Source of the DNA: Viola odorata
Taxonomy: Eukaryota; Streptophyta; Magnoliopsida; Malpighiales; Violaceae
Assembly: GCA_963691705.1 (NCBI GenBank)
Contig: OY829540.1
Span: 69,550,367-69,614,366 of the forward strand
Length of the DNA stretch: 64,000 nucleotides
Direction of reading: 5' to 3'
Shown: piece by piece, positions 48,288 to 60,000 of the stretch
Layout: each line of letters opens with the position of its first letter
Numbering within the stretch: the stretch's first letter is position 1
Position numbers and translations under genes: made by a program
The notes under the pieces: model-generated
Told to the model about the DNA's origin: nothing
Databases searched by the model: none
Seen by the model: the letters and a program-made list of their open reading frames with translations, nothing else

Positions 48288-49848
48288 TAGAATTAGAAGG
48301 GAGAGGACATGGTGGGAGCAATGACAGGTCAAATAAGGGTTAGTGGTCGTTCACATGAGAGGCAAGAGTGGGGCCTTTTTGCCTCCTACAAACACCATTA
48401 TAGGCCGGCATCATGTAGTTGGATGTGGGACAAATCGTAGGGTTGATTGGAATGAGTTGATTTGGTAGGATGAATCGTGGCCGTCTGATGCGGTGAATGG
48501 GAAACAGACCATGTGATCTGCCCTTTGGAACGTTCCGATCAATGATATTTGGGGGATTTGTTTTGCATAATATTCAATTATTTCTCTTAGAACGTTCCTT
48601 TGTTACATCATTAATTAATTCCTTGTGTTTATGAACAAATTCACTCGCTTTCATCTATTTTCCCCTTAAACAGCAAAACTAATATATTCTTTAAAAGATT
48701 AATTTGGGTGTTACCATTTTTGTTGTTGTTGAGAACTTGACCATGTCATTTTAGTAATTAACCCTCTAGCTTTATAAAAAGTTCTCATTGTTGTTGAACA
48801 ATTCATTTCGCTACCATTTATCGAATAAATTAAAATCCATCCACTTCTCTTAATAAAATAATATTACGTATTTTGACCCTTAATTTTCATAATTTTTCTC
48901 AAAAAAGCACATTTCATTAAGAGTTTCATTACTCTTATATTTAGCTTTTTATTTCTCTAATTTATATAATTAGTTCATTTACGCCAATGTCACAGCATAA
49001 AGCGAACACTCCAAGTAATTGGTGTGTTTCCTAATAAACGGGGAATAGCTATAGCTAGCTAGCTTATTATTTCAGAATTAACTGGACAGACACCGGAGCA
49101 ATTGAGCGAATCAGAAAATATGATAGAGTGATAGTTTATTGGGTAATGTACATATAAAAGAACCGTTGATTTTTCCCATGTGGTATTTTCATGTACCACA
49201 TCGCTTTCCCCCACGTGATGATACTATCCGCTTTGTGCCTCACCACATAGCTCTCACGGTTTTTTCGGCCTCCTTAAAGTTACAACGAGATGACAAAGTC
49301 CATGGCTTTTCATGGCCCAAAAGGCCTCATCACTTTCAAAGGGATCCATCACCATTTATAAGTGATTTTCATGCCACTTTTCTTCCCGATGTGGTATTAG
49401 TTTGCCTTTCAACCAACAAGAACCATATAGTTTGAAAAAAAATCCACTTTCTCCGTTAAATTTATAAAAAACTTGCAATTTAGAACTTGTAGTTTCATAA
49501 AAATTATAATTATGATTTTTTAATGGTTTAAAATTTTCAAAACTATTAGGAATGGAAAAAAATTTACATAAATTGAAAGAAATAAAATGGCTAGAAGTAT
49601 TAACTATTTTACTTTCTTTTACTTAATATACTTATGTCATTTTATTCATTTGGTAGTTATTTATTTAAATAAAAAGTTAATATAATTTAATAAAGAAGGG
49701 ATAAAACTCAATCACCCTTAGCTACATCCGTTAATAAAAATGTTAATATTGAAAAATTATTATCGTTATCATTATTCTATAACAAATGTAAATATAAATC
49801 ATTCAGATTAGAGAGCACACCAAAAGAGGTTAGCTTAGGTCGATTCCT
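47877..49848. other. Promoter of the second Aux/IAA gene and intergenic DNA
   Basis: A leader and promoter are expected from 47877 to about 48.5 kb. A plus-strand frame at about 49139-49435 shows no family that I recognise and is probably chance. Confidence 0.5.
48236..48285. repeat. (AT)n microsatellite, about 25 repeats
   Basis: Uninterrupted AT dinucleotide run, about 360 bp upstream of the start codon of the short Aux/IAA gene. Confidence 0.95.
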
Positions 49849-49925
49849 AATACTCCCTTCGAACTTTATTAACTGTCGTCAAAGAGCAAAAAACGACAGT
49901 TAATAAAGTCCGGAGGAAGTAGTAT
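49847..49925. mobile_element. Very short Stowaway-like MITE
   Basis: Left arm TACTCCCTTCGAACTTTATT continuing to AACTGTCG, and right arm CGACAGTTAATAAAGTCCGG continuing to AGGAAGTAGTA, are imperfect inverted repeats around a loop of about 15 bases. The CTCCCTCCG-type terminus and TA at both borders are typical of Stowaway (Tc1/mariner-derived) elements. No coding capacity. Confidence 0.75.
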
Positions 49926-50292
49926 ATATGTATGGATTGGAATTTTAATTTATGATAATTATGCCGGGATAGCTTCACATAATCATGCTCATGCGTGTGC
50001 GTAAATAATAATCATGTAGAACAAAGGCTAATTAAGCTTAATTATATATGGGAATATTTTTATGATTGCATGTCCATTGCTAGTTCAAAAAAGGAAAAAA
50101 GGAAAAAAGGAATTTGAAGTTAATGATCATATGCTGTCTTCGTTTCCTATACAATTTTTTGTTTGGGACAGCAAAATATCTATGATTTTGTTTTTTGATA
50201 AGCACAAAATATCTATGATGTGTGCGAACATGTATGCATTCCTATATAAATTCCGTAAATCAATGTATTAAGAAAAAACTACAGGGTATTAG

Positions 50293-50738
50293 AAAGGGTA
50301 AACTATACATAGAAAACCCTGTCCGTTATAAAATATTCAATTTAATCCCTTAAGTACAGTTTAAAAGTATATAATGTTAATCGTATAGTTTTTTAAAAGT
50401 TACAATTTTAACATTAATTTATATATAATAGTTAAAAAATTCAAATAAAATGGTAAAAAATATTATTTACAAATAATAGCAAAAGTTTATGAAATTTGAT
50501 CAAAATAAGAAACCGAAGAATACTTAGTTTGAATGTTATTTACAATTTGTTATTATTATTTTTAAAAATATTTCTCCCATTTTTTCATATTTTTATGAAT
50601 TTTTTAAATACTAAAAGGGTTAAAATTGTAACTTTTAGGAAACTACAGGTAGGCATTGCAAACTTTTAAACTATAGGGGTTGAGTGCAACATTTTGTAAA
50701 CTATATATAGGGTTTTTTATGTATAATTTATCTTAATT
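50293..50738. mobile_element. Fold-back MITE with long inverted repeats
   Basis: The left end (GGGTAAACTATACATAGAAA, then ACCCTGT and TTTAATCCCTTAAG) and the inverted right end (GATAAATTATACATAAAAAA, then CCCTATA and CAACCCCTATAG) align over nearly 200 bp, including a shared AAAAGTTACAATTTTAAC block at about 50396-50413 and its complement at about 50618-50635. The centre is AT-rich. It resembles the Mutator-like MITEs of dicots, but no 9-bp target duplication was confirmed. Confidence 0.65.
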
Positions 50739-53660
50739 TTTTTTATAAACTAGTATTAGATTTGAATATCATCTCCGTCCATAAAAAAAGCCACCGAATA
50801 GAAGAAAAAAATCTCATAAATTTGATGTTTCACATATTGTAATTTATTTATATATCTATTATTATTTATCATTATTGTATTTTATTTTATTTTAGTTTTT
50901 CTTAAATGGCTACGGATTGTTTGAGATTGCGTTCTAGCTACTTTTTCCCATCACAAATTCAGCGGTCAAAATTGCTTATGGCAGAAACATATATATATTT
51001 TGATATTTTTACTATAAGTGATTTCTGACTCTGTGATGAGAAGAAACAGAACCGTAATCTCAAATAGACCCGTATAAAGTTTTCCATTTGGCCGCAGAAT
51101 CGCGTCAAGTGTTGGTGTGAACTGTGAAGAACTGAAAATGTGACCTGTCGTGCACCGATCTTAAGTGCCCCGTCGAACTCCAGAGATAGCTGGAAGAAGC
51201 TGTTCCTGTATTCCACGTACCCATTTTCGCCTTTCCGGAGGGAAGCAATTCTTGGAATTTTGAATTAAAATGAGAAAATGTTCCAGTATTACTACTATTC
51301 TAACCAATACAGACTGGATCTAGTTAAACACAGTGGTAATTGCATAACCATTTCAACTTTAATTGATAAAAATAAACTTTAAGTCATTTTGTTTTCAAAA
51401 CCTTATTAGTCCGTACTTTGTCTAGACATTTATACACAATTAATTAGATGTATTAGCATAGAATGTCAAAAAAATGCACACGTATACAGAGGCAGAGCCA
51501 GAGCCAGGGCCACGAGAGCTGGTGTTTGTTGTTGTCATGGACACATACATGCACCTAACTTCAATAACACCTTTGCCCATTCCTGCACAAACAAATAGAA
51601 AACATGATTTTCGTTGGAGTCCTTTCTGTGTACCTTTTTTCCTTTCGAGTAAGTTATTCGTTTGCCAGGCCAAACAAATGTCATAAATGGCATTCGCAGC
51701 CACCACTGTCAGTGGGGTAAGGACGTAGGCAGAGCATCTTGTTTAGTATATGTAAGACTTGAACTCGATTCGATACTCTACTAGTATGTTGTCATTGACA
51801 GACAACTAAATAAGCGTAATAATTAGTTAGTAATTAAAAAAAATTAGCATTACGGTTAGGGGAAGAATTCTCAATTATTTTGCCTTATTTTCATTTCCTA
51901 GTTAGAAATTCTTATCTTTTACGAAGTTGCCATTTACTTTACCTAGGTTGCATTATTGGGAACAAAGAACTTTTCAAGGGCATATCGTTGAAAAATAAAA
52001 ATAAAAAATTGAGGGGCATGTCACAGTCTGATTGGCTCACTATTATTTGATAGGAGAACTTTTAGGGGCACCCCACGTTTCTCATTGGCTCAATGCTGCT
52101 CGGTAGAAGCTTTTCAGCCTGGCTGGACCCATCACCATTTTGGAACCTTAAGATTTGTACAAAACACAGGCAATCAAAAGTTGTCCTCTTGATAGACTCC
52201 ATTGGATTCTAATATACTCCTTTCAGTTTAATTTAATAAACGTTTTATAACTATATATAAAGTTTAAAATTCGTCATTTATTTAAGAACAAAAAAAATGA
52301 CACAAAACGTCAGTTAAATAAAACCAATCCTAAATATATAGGTTCCTAGAAAAGTTCTTCCCCGTTTTTACACGTGATGTTATGTGTTTGTGACAAAATT
52401 GCTTTTCACGGAATTTTAATGGAATTGGCCACTTGTATTATTAGCAGTGTGCTAAAGTTACAAATATTTTTGCTAACTTTTTATTTAAATATGTGTGTTA
52501 TTTTTATATTTACCAGTTGTAGTTATTTTATAAAATGAAGAAAAGATAAATAAACTCTTAGGGGTGAACAAAAACTAGAACAAACTAGAAACCGAAATGG
52601 ACCAGCAGGTTCGATGCTAGTTTTTCTTTATTTACAAAACCGAATTGATCAAACTATATACACGGGTTAGTTCGGTTTCATTATTCAAAAACCCAAAATC
52701 GTTGGATTTAAGTTTGTAAACTATATACAGCCTTGGATTTGATGGATAACAACCAACTTGCTTCCTTGTGGTCATGGATTTAAGTTTGTAAATTCTTAAA
52801 TGGATTGGTCCGATTTTTATCTTACAATTTAAAAATTGTACTACCACAAGAAATTTTATAGTTTAAAAAAAATATCACTTCGATTCTTACAGTTTTAAAA
52901 CTTACGATATAAATTCTATCATTTAAAATTTAAAATTGAAAAAAATTATGAAAGCTAGGGGTAATCGAGGAAATAATGCTTTGGTACTCAATTGCATGCA
53001 CTTGTGAAAGTATATATGTATTTGTATATATATATTTAGCATTATCTAAACCAAAAATAATAAAAAAATGATAATATGAGATGAATTTTTTTATGATAAT
53101 AATATATAAGAAAGAATAAGTGAAGGCTGACAGTTATTAATTAAATTAAATTCAAAAGAGATGTTCCTTCTCAACCGAGCATATGTTTCCTTAGGGTTAG
53201 ACAAAGGCAAAAGAATTTTGATCCATGGCAAGGGCAGGGTCCTACACTTAGGGGCCCGCGTGATGAAGCACTGGATCATTTTGTCTTACGACTTAATCGT
53301 CCCTAGACCTGGGCATGGGCCCGACACGCTTTGATCAAGCGCCCGTTCCGCTCTAACCAAGCCCAGGCTCGAGTCTGGCACGAGCTCGGTGGGCTTGAGC
53401 CGGGTTTAACTCCCCATCCTAACTAAAAAGATGAAAGCTGTAATAATTTAGTGGAGCAAAGCATAATGGGCCATTGCCCAACTGAGCAAGAAAACAAAAG
53501 AGTGAATAGCCATTGAATATTCTTCAGCTTCATTTTTGTCAGCATTACTTATTGGAATATTCATTAATCAATATTCTTGAAGTTCTTTGTATTATGTTTG
53601 CAATTATATATTCAAATCTTATGTGAAAATTCAAGAAATGGATAGGTTTGCCATTAAAAT
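50739..53660. other. AT-rich intergenic DNA, no supported gene
   Basis: Frames at about 50959-51216 and 51440-51706 are short and have no recognisable family. A stretch at about 52215-52330 with TTTAATTTAATAAACG and CGTCAGTTAAATAAAACC may be a degraded relative of the Stowaway-like element. About 53290-53400 is a GC-rich island with words like GGGCCCGAC, perhaps a repeat remnant. Confidence 0.45.
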
Positions 53661-54860
53661 GTGGGAATTATAGATATATGTACGCAGGCCTATATTGTTC
53701 ATAGCAACTGAGATCGGAATTTAGTAAAAGATTCTGCTGTTTAACAAAAGATGTTGATGTTTGGTTTGATGGAATGCGACAAGCAGGAACAATCTTATTC
53801 ATCTCGTTCTGATATAGATTCTCAACCCATGAAAGGATAGAGTCGTGATCGGTAACTTCGGACAAAGTAAGCTTTGAATAATGCCTTTTGTGCAACTCAA
53901 CTCAACTCAACACAAGGAAAAACGTTTGAGCAGTAGTGGAACGCATGGTCGAACGCTTGATGATCCTCTCAACTCCTCAGCAATCTGTAAGATACTACGA
54001 GTTTCAATTCCCTTAGGCATGGCTAATATTAGTGCCGAATTCGACAACTTTGGTGATGGAACCTTGTGACAAAAAGGTGTGAATTAGGTGACATGATCAG
54101 GCACCAAAATAATGGTAAAAGCAGCTTAGTAAACGGGGAAGACAGAAAGAAATTATGAGTAGGAGCAATCGACCACACCAAATTGCGAGAGAATGCTTAG
54201 AGAACCTTATTCCACAAAGGTGATTGAGGAAAAGCATTGTAAACGACTTCCTACTATTCTCACGCAATAACAGGTGGATCCGAATTATCCCATGGCCACC
54301 AGTCGTTGAGTTGTCGCTGCCCCTTGCCGGTTCTTAGGCCTTGTTCTGAGAATGGCCACAAGAGGTGTAGGCTACTGCAAAATGCAGCACCACTGTGTTG
54401 CCAAATGACACCTTGTAGACCTCTTTTTCTCTGTTCTTTTCTAGAACCAATATAGTTGCAGCAATAGCAGGCCTTAACAGCAGCAAACCCGCATAATTTT
54501 CCTTTTCTCGTTTCCTAAAATCCAACAGGATCTCATCCTTCTTCTGTAGAATCAGAATCCACCAAAATCATCCTCATTTGCAGCTAAACTCATCATAGTA
54601 CCACAAGCAATATCATCAAAAGTTTTAGTAGCCATACGTTTCCCACCCGGATCAAAGATCAAGATACCCAAATCTGATGGTTTTTGGTGTAAAGCAGCAA
54701 TATCCACACCAATGGTTTTCTTAGCAACTTGCATCACATCAAGACCAGTATCCATCCCAGGACAAAAATTCTTATAAGGAACATGCTCTTTGACATCAGG
54801 ATTAACAGAATTCTCAGAGTTGGAGTCATTATATGTACCCAAGGTTTAGAAATTTTGGTA
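53661..54860 (-). pseudogene. Possible decayed gene of unknown family
   Basis: Several minus-strand frames follow one another: 54842-54552 (96 aa, beginning MGTYNDSNSENSVNPD and containing GLDVMQVAKKTIGVDIAALH), then about 54525-54334, and 53895-53668 containing LSEVTDHDSILSWVENL. Their composition is more protein-like than the AT-rich surroundings, but stops and frame changes separate them. I do not recognise the family. It could be a pseudogene, an unspliced unknown gene, or chance. Confidence 0.25.
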
Positions 54861-55397
54861 TATTAGTTTGCTATTTTCTTCAAAAGGGAACGTTATTAAA
54901 ATAAATAAACATGATCTCGTTTCCTTTTTTAACTAGTTAAGTTAATATTAATCTACACCGTCCATTATAATTGATGGACCAGATTAATTGAAATTGACCC
55001 TCTCCTATTAGCAGCAAAATTGAGAGGATCACAGCTCCCCGCTTTCACAGATATAGATGTAACTCTAACTTTATGGCCTAATAAATACTGTATTATGGTG
55101 GACCTTCCTTCCATCATCACTGTGAAGTGTGAAGTCACTCAGTTCCCATTTTAGCCTGCAATTCGCAATCACTTGCATTACAAATACTCTCCGTTCGATC
55201 AAAGGTTCAACCGGACGGCCCGTCACCTTGCTGATCTTAGTCTTGAAGATCCAACGGCCTAAAATCTTTCATTTTTCAATACTGAACCCAACTTTCTTTC
55301 TTTTTTTCCTTTTATTTTTTGGGTGACGTCTCTGACTTGACTCCACCAGAGCAAGCTAAAGCTAACAACCTGAACCATCAGAGGAAAATAAAAGAAA
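54861..55397. other. Intergenic DNA and promoter of the RING gene
   Basis: The promoter and start of the non-coding leader of the RING gene should lie toward the right end. No gene is seen. Confidence 0.5.
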
Positions 55398-55911
55398 ATG
55401 TTTTCCACTTTCAGACAATGGGATGCAAAAGCTACTAGTTTTGATTTTTCTCCAGAATTTGGAAGAGATGAAGGTGAGCATCTTTTAATACTCTTGTATA
55501 CGTCACTCATTTCTTTATTATATACATAATTCTGTCATAGCTTCCCAAATTGTGAATCTTTCCTTACTACTGTATCTATTTTGTCATCTGGGTCAAATTA
55601 GTTTTTGTGAATTATGAAGCTTTACAGCTGGTTTTGCTTATCTTTACTTGAATATGTTGCAAGAGTGTTGTTGCAATGCTGATCTGGTTGGCAGCTTGTT
55701 CTTTAAAAGTTTGTTTGTTCTTTTGCTGTGTATTCTCTTCATGTGGCTCATATGATATGAATGTGTAAGGCTAGTGTTGTAAACTTGTATGTGCTGGACG
55801 AACTCAGAATTTAGTTTCGCATGAAATGTAATGTAATATGCGTGACCATATGCTGAAACCAGTAAGAATTTGTTTCCATTTTCAGATGCAGTCTTGATGA
55901 TTGAAGCATAA
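55398..55911 (+). promoter_or_regulatory. Leader of the RING gene with a spliced upstream ORF
   Basis: An ATG at 55398 opens a frame to a GTGAGC donor at 55474. Joining it to the acceptor TTTTCAG ending at 55885 continues the frame to a TAA at 55909-55911, giving a 33-residue peptide that starts MFSTFRQWDAKATSFD. Further short upstream ATGs follow before the main start at 56101. The leader intron is inferred from the splice signals. Confidence 0.5.
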
Positions 55912-56100
55912 AGAACAAACGAAAGCTTCTTTATTCGGTTAGACTCTCCAGTGCCAGATGCTTCTAGGTTATTGGTTAAGCTTGCGGGGATGTGGGCAGG
56001 CTCATTCATGATTGAGAGGTTGTCAGGGAGTGGAAGAAACCGTAAAGTTCAATATTATGGCACATGTGGTCTTGCCTTCTGAGCTAATTGGTTCACTCAA

Positions 56101-58881
56101 ATGGATGAAACTCCTCGCAAAAAGGATAGCAACACTGAAACTGACCAACCGCCTATGTTAGTAGGGCAGATGGAGAGCCATAATGATCGTCAGCACGTAA
56201 TTGATATAACAAGAAATGATGATAGTTCGTTGAGCTCATCACACAATGATCAGTCCCGTGAAATATATTTGCATCACTATGATGATGGATTGTCAAGTAG
56301 CACTTCAGTCTCCACTGATCAAACTACGTCATCCTCCACACATCGGTTAAACTCCAGGAATTCAATGGTTACTAGGAGAACCAATGACAGGTCTGGTCCT
56401 CGGCGCAGGAGCCCTTTGAATTCTGTGATATGGATTTCTGTCGAGTTACTTGTCTCTATGGGTCAGATTATAGCATCTATTGTTGTTCTGTCGATGTCAA
56501 GAAATGAAAACCCACAAGCTCCACTATTTGCATGGGTTGTGGGTTACGCGTCTGGTTGTGTTGCAACATTTCCTGTTCTTTATTGGCGTTTCCTTAAACG
56601 TAACCAGAGTACCCACCAAGATTCTGCTGACTCTCGTCAAGGATCCTCCCATAACAGTGCTCATGAATCAACTACATCATATATGGCTATCTCTGTTAAT
56701 CCAGCTTCAGATGAGGAGGTCTATGGCTCCACAGTATCAGCAACGAGGAATGATCAAGTTGCAAGATCCTTAAGCTCACGGTAATGTTTTTGTTTGGAAT
56801 CCTTCTCATCTACTTCCCTTATACTAATTGTTTTTCGCATTGCCATTGTTGTTTATGAATGAAAACCAACATCCATTGTATAACTGAACAATAGACTGAC
56901 ATGAGGCTGTAAAACGACTGAATTTTAGCTAATTTCCATCTATGCTGCTAAGATATATTTCGTAAGTAGATAAAATTAAACCTGTGTTGGTCTAATTTTC
57001 TAATAAATTGTAAACAACGTGATTTTATCTTACAAAATAACTCAAAAGCCTTTTGTGTGGCAAAATAGATGTTTTACGACTTTGTTGGCAAAAGAAGTTT
57101 CACAAGATATTCTCTTGTGTGTATTTCTTTAAAGTGAAAAGAATGTGGTTGCTCTCTATGAAATAATGAAAGTAAAATAGAAAGGAACTCCTTAATTTAG
57201 ATCTTGCGATATGGTCCTCCCTGCGATAAGCTCATCAAACTTCGCTGTAAGCAAGTCTTGCATAGCTCTAGATGCATGGAACTTGTCTCCTCATTTGAAT
57301 TACTTTCTTCAACATATCTTTTGGAACAATGTTGCTGTGAGAACAAAGCAGAACTGACAAGTTTGGAGTGACAAGTTTGGAAAAGCACATTTGGGGTTGT
57401 TTAATTTAAGCTCATGAATCAAGACTTGTAGCTGTGGAACTCGTCAGAATGCAGCTTTAAAAGGTCTTTTCTAAATGGAGATGGTTTTGATGAATGTCTA
57501 ATTGTGACTCCTAATCAATTTCTGTTTAGCTTTTTCGTGACATTTTTGTTCTCCTTCAAACAACACTTAACGAGTCCTAAGCTTATTAGGGTACTTCCCA
57601 TTAGTTTGCAAATATTCTGGTGAAAGATTAATGTTGACAAGCATATTGGCAAAACACTAATATTTCTGTGATATTCCAGTGGAAGTTCAGTAAATGTTGA
57701 CTCAAGTACCATGGAATGTTAAGTCTATAGGTGGAGTGAATCTTTTTTGGGATTTTCAGGCTCAATGGATTAATGGACCATTTGAAGATGGCCCTGGATA
57801 TCTTCTTTGCAGTGTGGTTTGTTGTGGGCAATGTGTGGATTTTTGGAGGGCACTCTACTCCCACTGACGCTCCTAAATTATACAGGTATTACTTGCTGCC
57901 TAGTCTCTCGTTAATGTTACACTATTTTTTCACCATGCATAACTCCATTTTGCCTTTGTTGGCTGACCTGCAGATTGTGTATAGTGTTCCTTACTATTAG
58001 CTGTATAGGATATGCCATGCCATTCATACTGTGTGCAACAATTTGTTGTTGCCTTCCTTGCATAATTTCTCTCCTAGGCTTTCCTGAGGATTTCTCTCAA
58101 GCTAGAGGAGCCACTACGGAATTTATCAACACTTTACCCATCTACAAATTCAAGATACTAGACCGTGAGAACACTGATGATCGAGACAACTCGGAAGAGG
58201 CTAAAGGTGGTGCCTTAGCTGCAGGGAAAGAGAATGAGCGTTTTATTCCAGGAGAAGATGCGGTAAGTTGGGTAGTGGGATTCTTGGGTACTAGTTGTGT
58301 GCTTATTAGAACTGGCCTCCCACTTCAATTTCATCCTCCAAGCATAAAAATTCCCACATCTGCAATTTAAACCTTTCAGTGTCTTGTATTTCCTTATATA
58401 CTATTGCTTCTTTGAAATTGCTTCTTTGTAATATGCATTTAAAGTACTTCATCAGGCACTTTTCATATATCCATGCGATATGAAGTAATAAATTACGACA
58501 AACATTGTTTTCATAGTAAATAGCTCTTTTATTCAACTTGGTAATATGTCCACCTATCTACATAGTAAACAGTTTTTAATACGGTTGGTTCTTTGGGTTC
58601 TAAGCTATAAGCTGTATTGATTTTCTTATATAAGTAGTACAGTAATATATTTCTGATCCACCAGGGCTATGGATATGCATTTATGCTAACTTCCACACCT
58701 ACTTGTGCAGGTTTGCTGTATTTGCTTGAACAGATACATTGATAATGACGCGCTGAGAGAGCTACCTTGCTCCCATGTCTTCCATGTGGACTGTGTGGAT
58801 AAATGGTTGAAGATCAATGCATCATGTCCTCTCTGCAAAACCGATGTTTACGAGAGCACTGAAGGCTCCGGCCAAATCTAG
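56101..58881 (+). CDS. Membrane-bound RING-H2 E3 ubiquitin ligase (At1g80400-like)
   Basis: Exons are 56101-56780, 57760-57885, 57974-58262 and 58711-58881, in frame, 421 aa. The N-terminal 100 residues are Ser/Thr/Asp-rich and probably cytosolic. Four hydrophobic segments follow at about 108-132, 141-163, 238-258 and 268-302; the last is Cys-rich ([10 protein letters not shown]). A cytosolic C-terminus carries the RING-H2 finger: C367, C370, C385, H387, H390, C393, C404 and C407, all eight ligands present, with the conserved WL and CPLC. The finger binds two zinc ions and recruits an E2. Substrates are unknown. Position beside NAA15 matches At1g80400. The gene name is left open. Confidence 0.93.
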
Positions 58882-60000
58882 TGCGCGAGTGGCAACACAT
58901 CAGCTGGATTTTCACATTCAACTACTTCAAAGCATGTCTCGTGACAGAGTGATGTATATGGTTTAGTTTATCTCTAGCACCGGTGTAATTGTCTGTAAAT
59001 TATATATGACATCAAGAATCTTTACATATTGAGGTTCTAACAGCATGTTCGTGTCCAGATGTTACAAACACGAGGCTTTTTGTTATTGTTCTTTCGATCC
59101 TCCTTTTGCTCCTTTAATTATACTTTTGAACGCACTAAGCTGCAGCAAACCACTGCAACTTGCTTACGGGAGGAATGAAACTCGAACTACTGCAATGAAT
59201 GCTTACGGGAAAAACCATAAGCGTGGAGGGGCTGCCCTCGGTCATGTTTAGATTGCCGATGATACTCTCAGCTCATTATCAGAAAACATGAGCAGCCTCC
59301 ACCTAACGGGAGAAACTAGCACATGGGAATGGGAGAGTGATGGATGATAAACACTCCAACTTCCAAATCCTCACCAGCGAAGGATCGTAATAATGCATGT
59401 CATTCAAAGGAAACCAAGTGATCAAGAATATTATTTTCAAGAAAAGTCTAAGCCGCAAAACTGATGGCAATTGTGGCTATTGATGGAACTTGTAGCAAAA
59501 TTCTTCACACTATGTAGTGTTTATACATCAATAACGGTTAATAGAATGGGTAAAAGTACAATATGTTCAGAGATCGGCTCTGCAGAAACCAGTCCCAAAA
59601 AAAATTCTGTAATGCATTTTCCTGACCTAAACTGGAAAAATAACTTTTAACCTCAGAATTGGTGCAAGCCCTTATCTAATAAGATCTCACCAAGTGGTGA
59701 GTCAATTAAAAGAAATCAACCCTAAGAACACAATGGAAGTATGTTATACACATTTGCAAGAGGCATTTGACAACGGGAATGGTAGAACTAGTGAAAATCG
59801 AAAACTTTCATTTCAAATTGAGGAAAGAGGACTGGTGGGACTCAGCTACGAAACTTCAGTGTAATCAACTCCTTCAGCAATAAACCTAACACCCTCCACT
59901 GTCTGTATCTTTATCGCTGCTGCTTGGTCACATGATTTAACCACTAAACATAGTTCTACTGCTACTGCATGTTAGCTCATGTATGCATTTGGCATTCCAT
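58882..60000. other. Convergent 3' region between the RING gene and NAA15
   Basis: Both genes point into this gap, so it should contain two 3' UTRs. Short frames here are not supported as genes. Confidence 0.55.

Noticed and set aside
49139..49435. 98-aa plus-strand frame
   Set aside because: No recognisable motif, no splice context and no neighbouring exons; probably chance.
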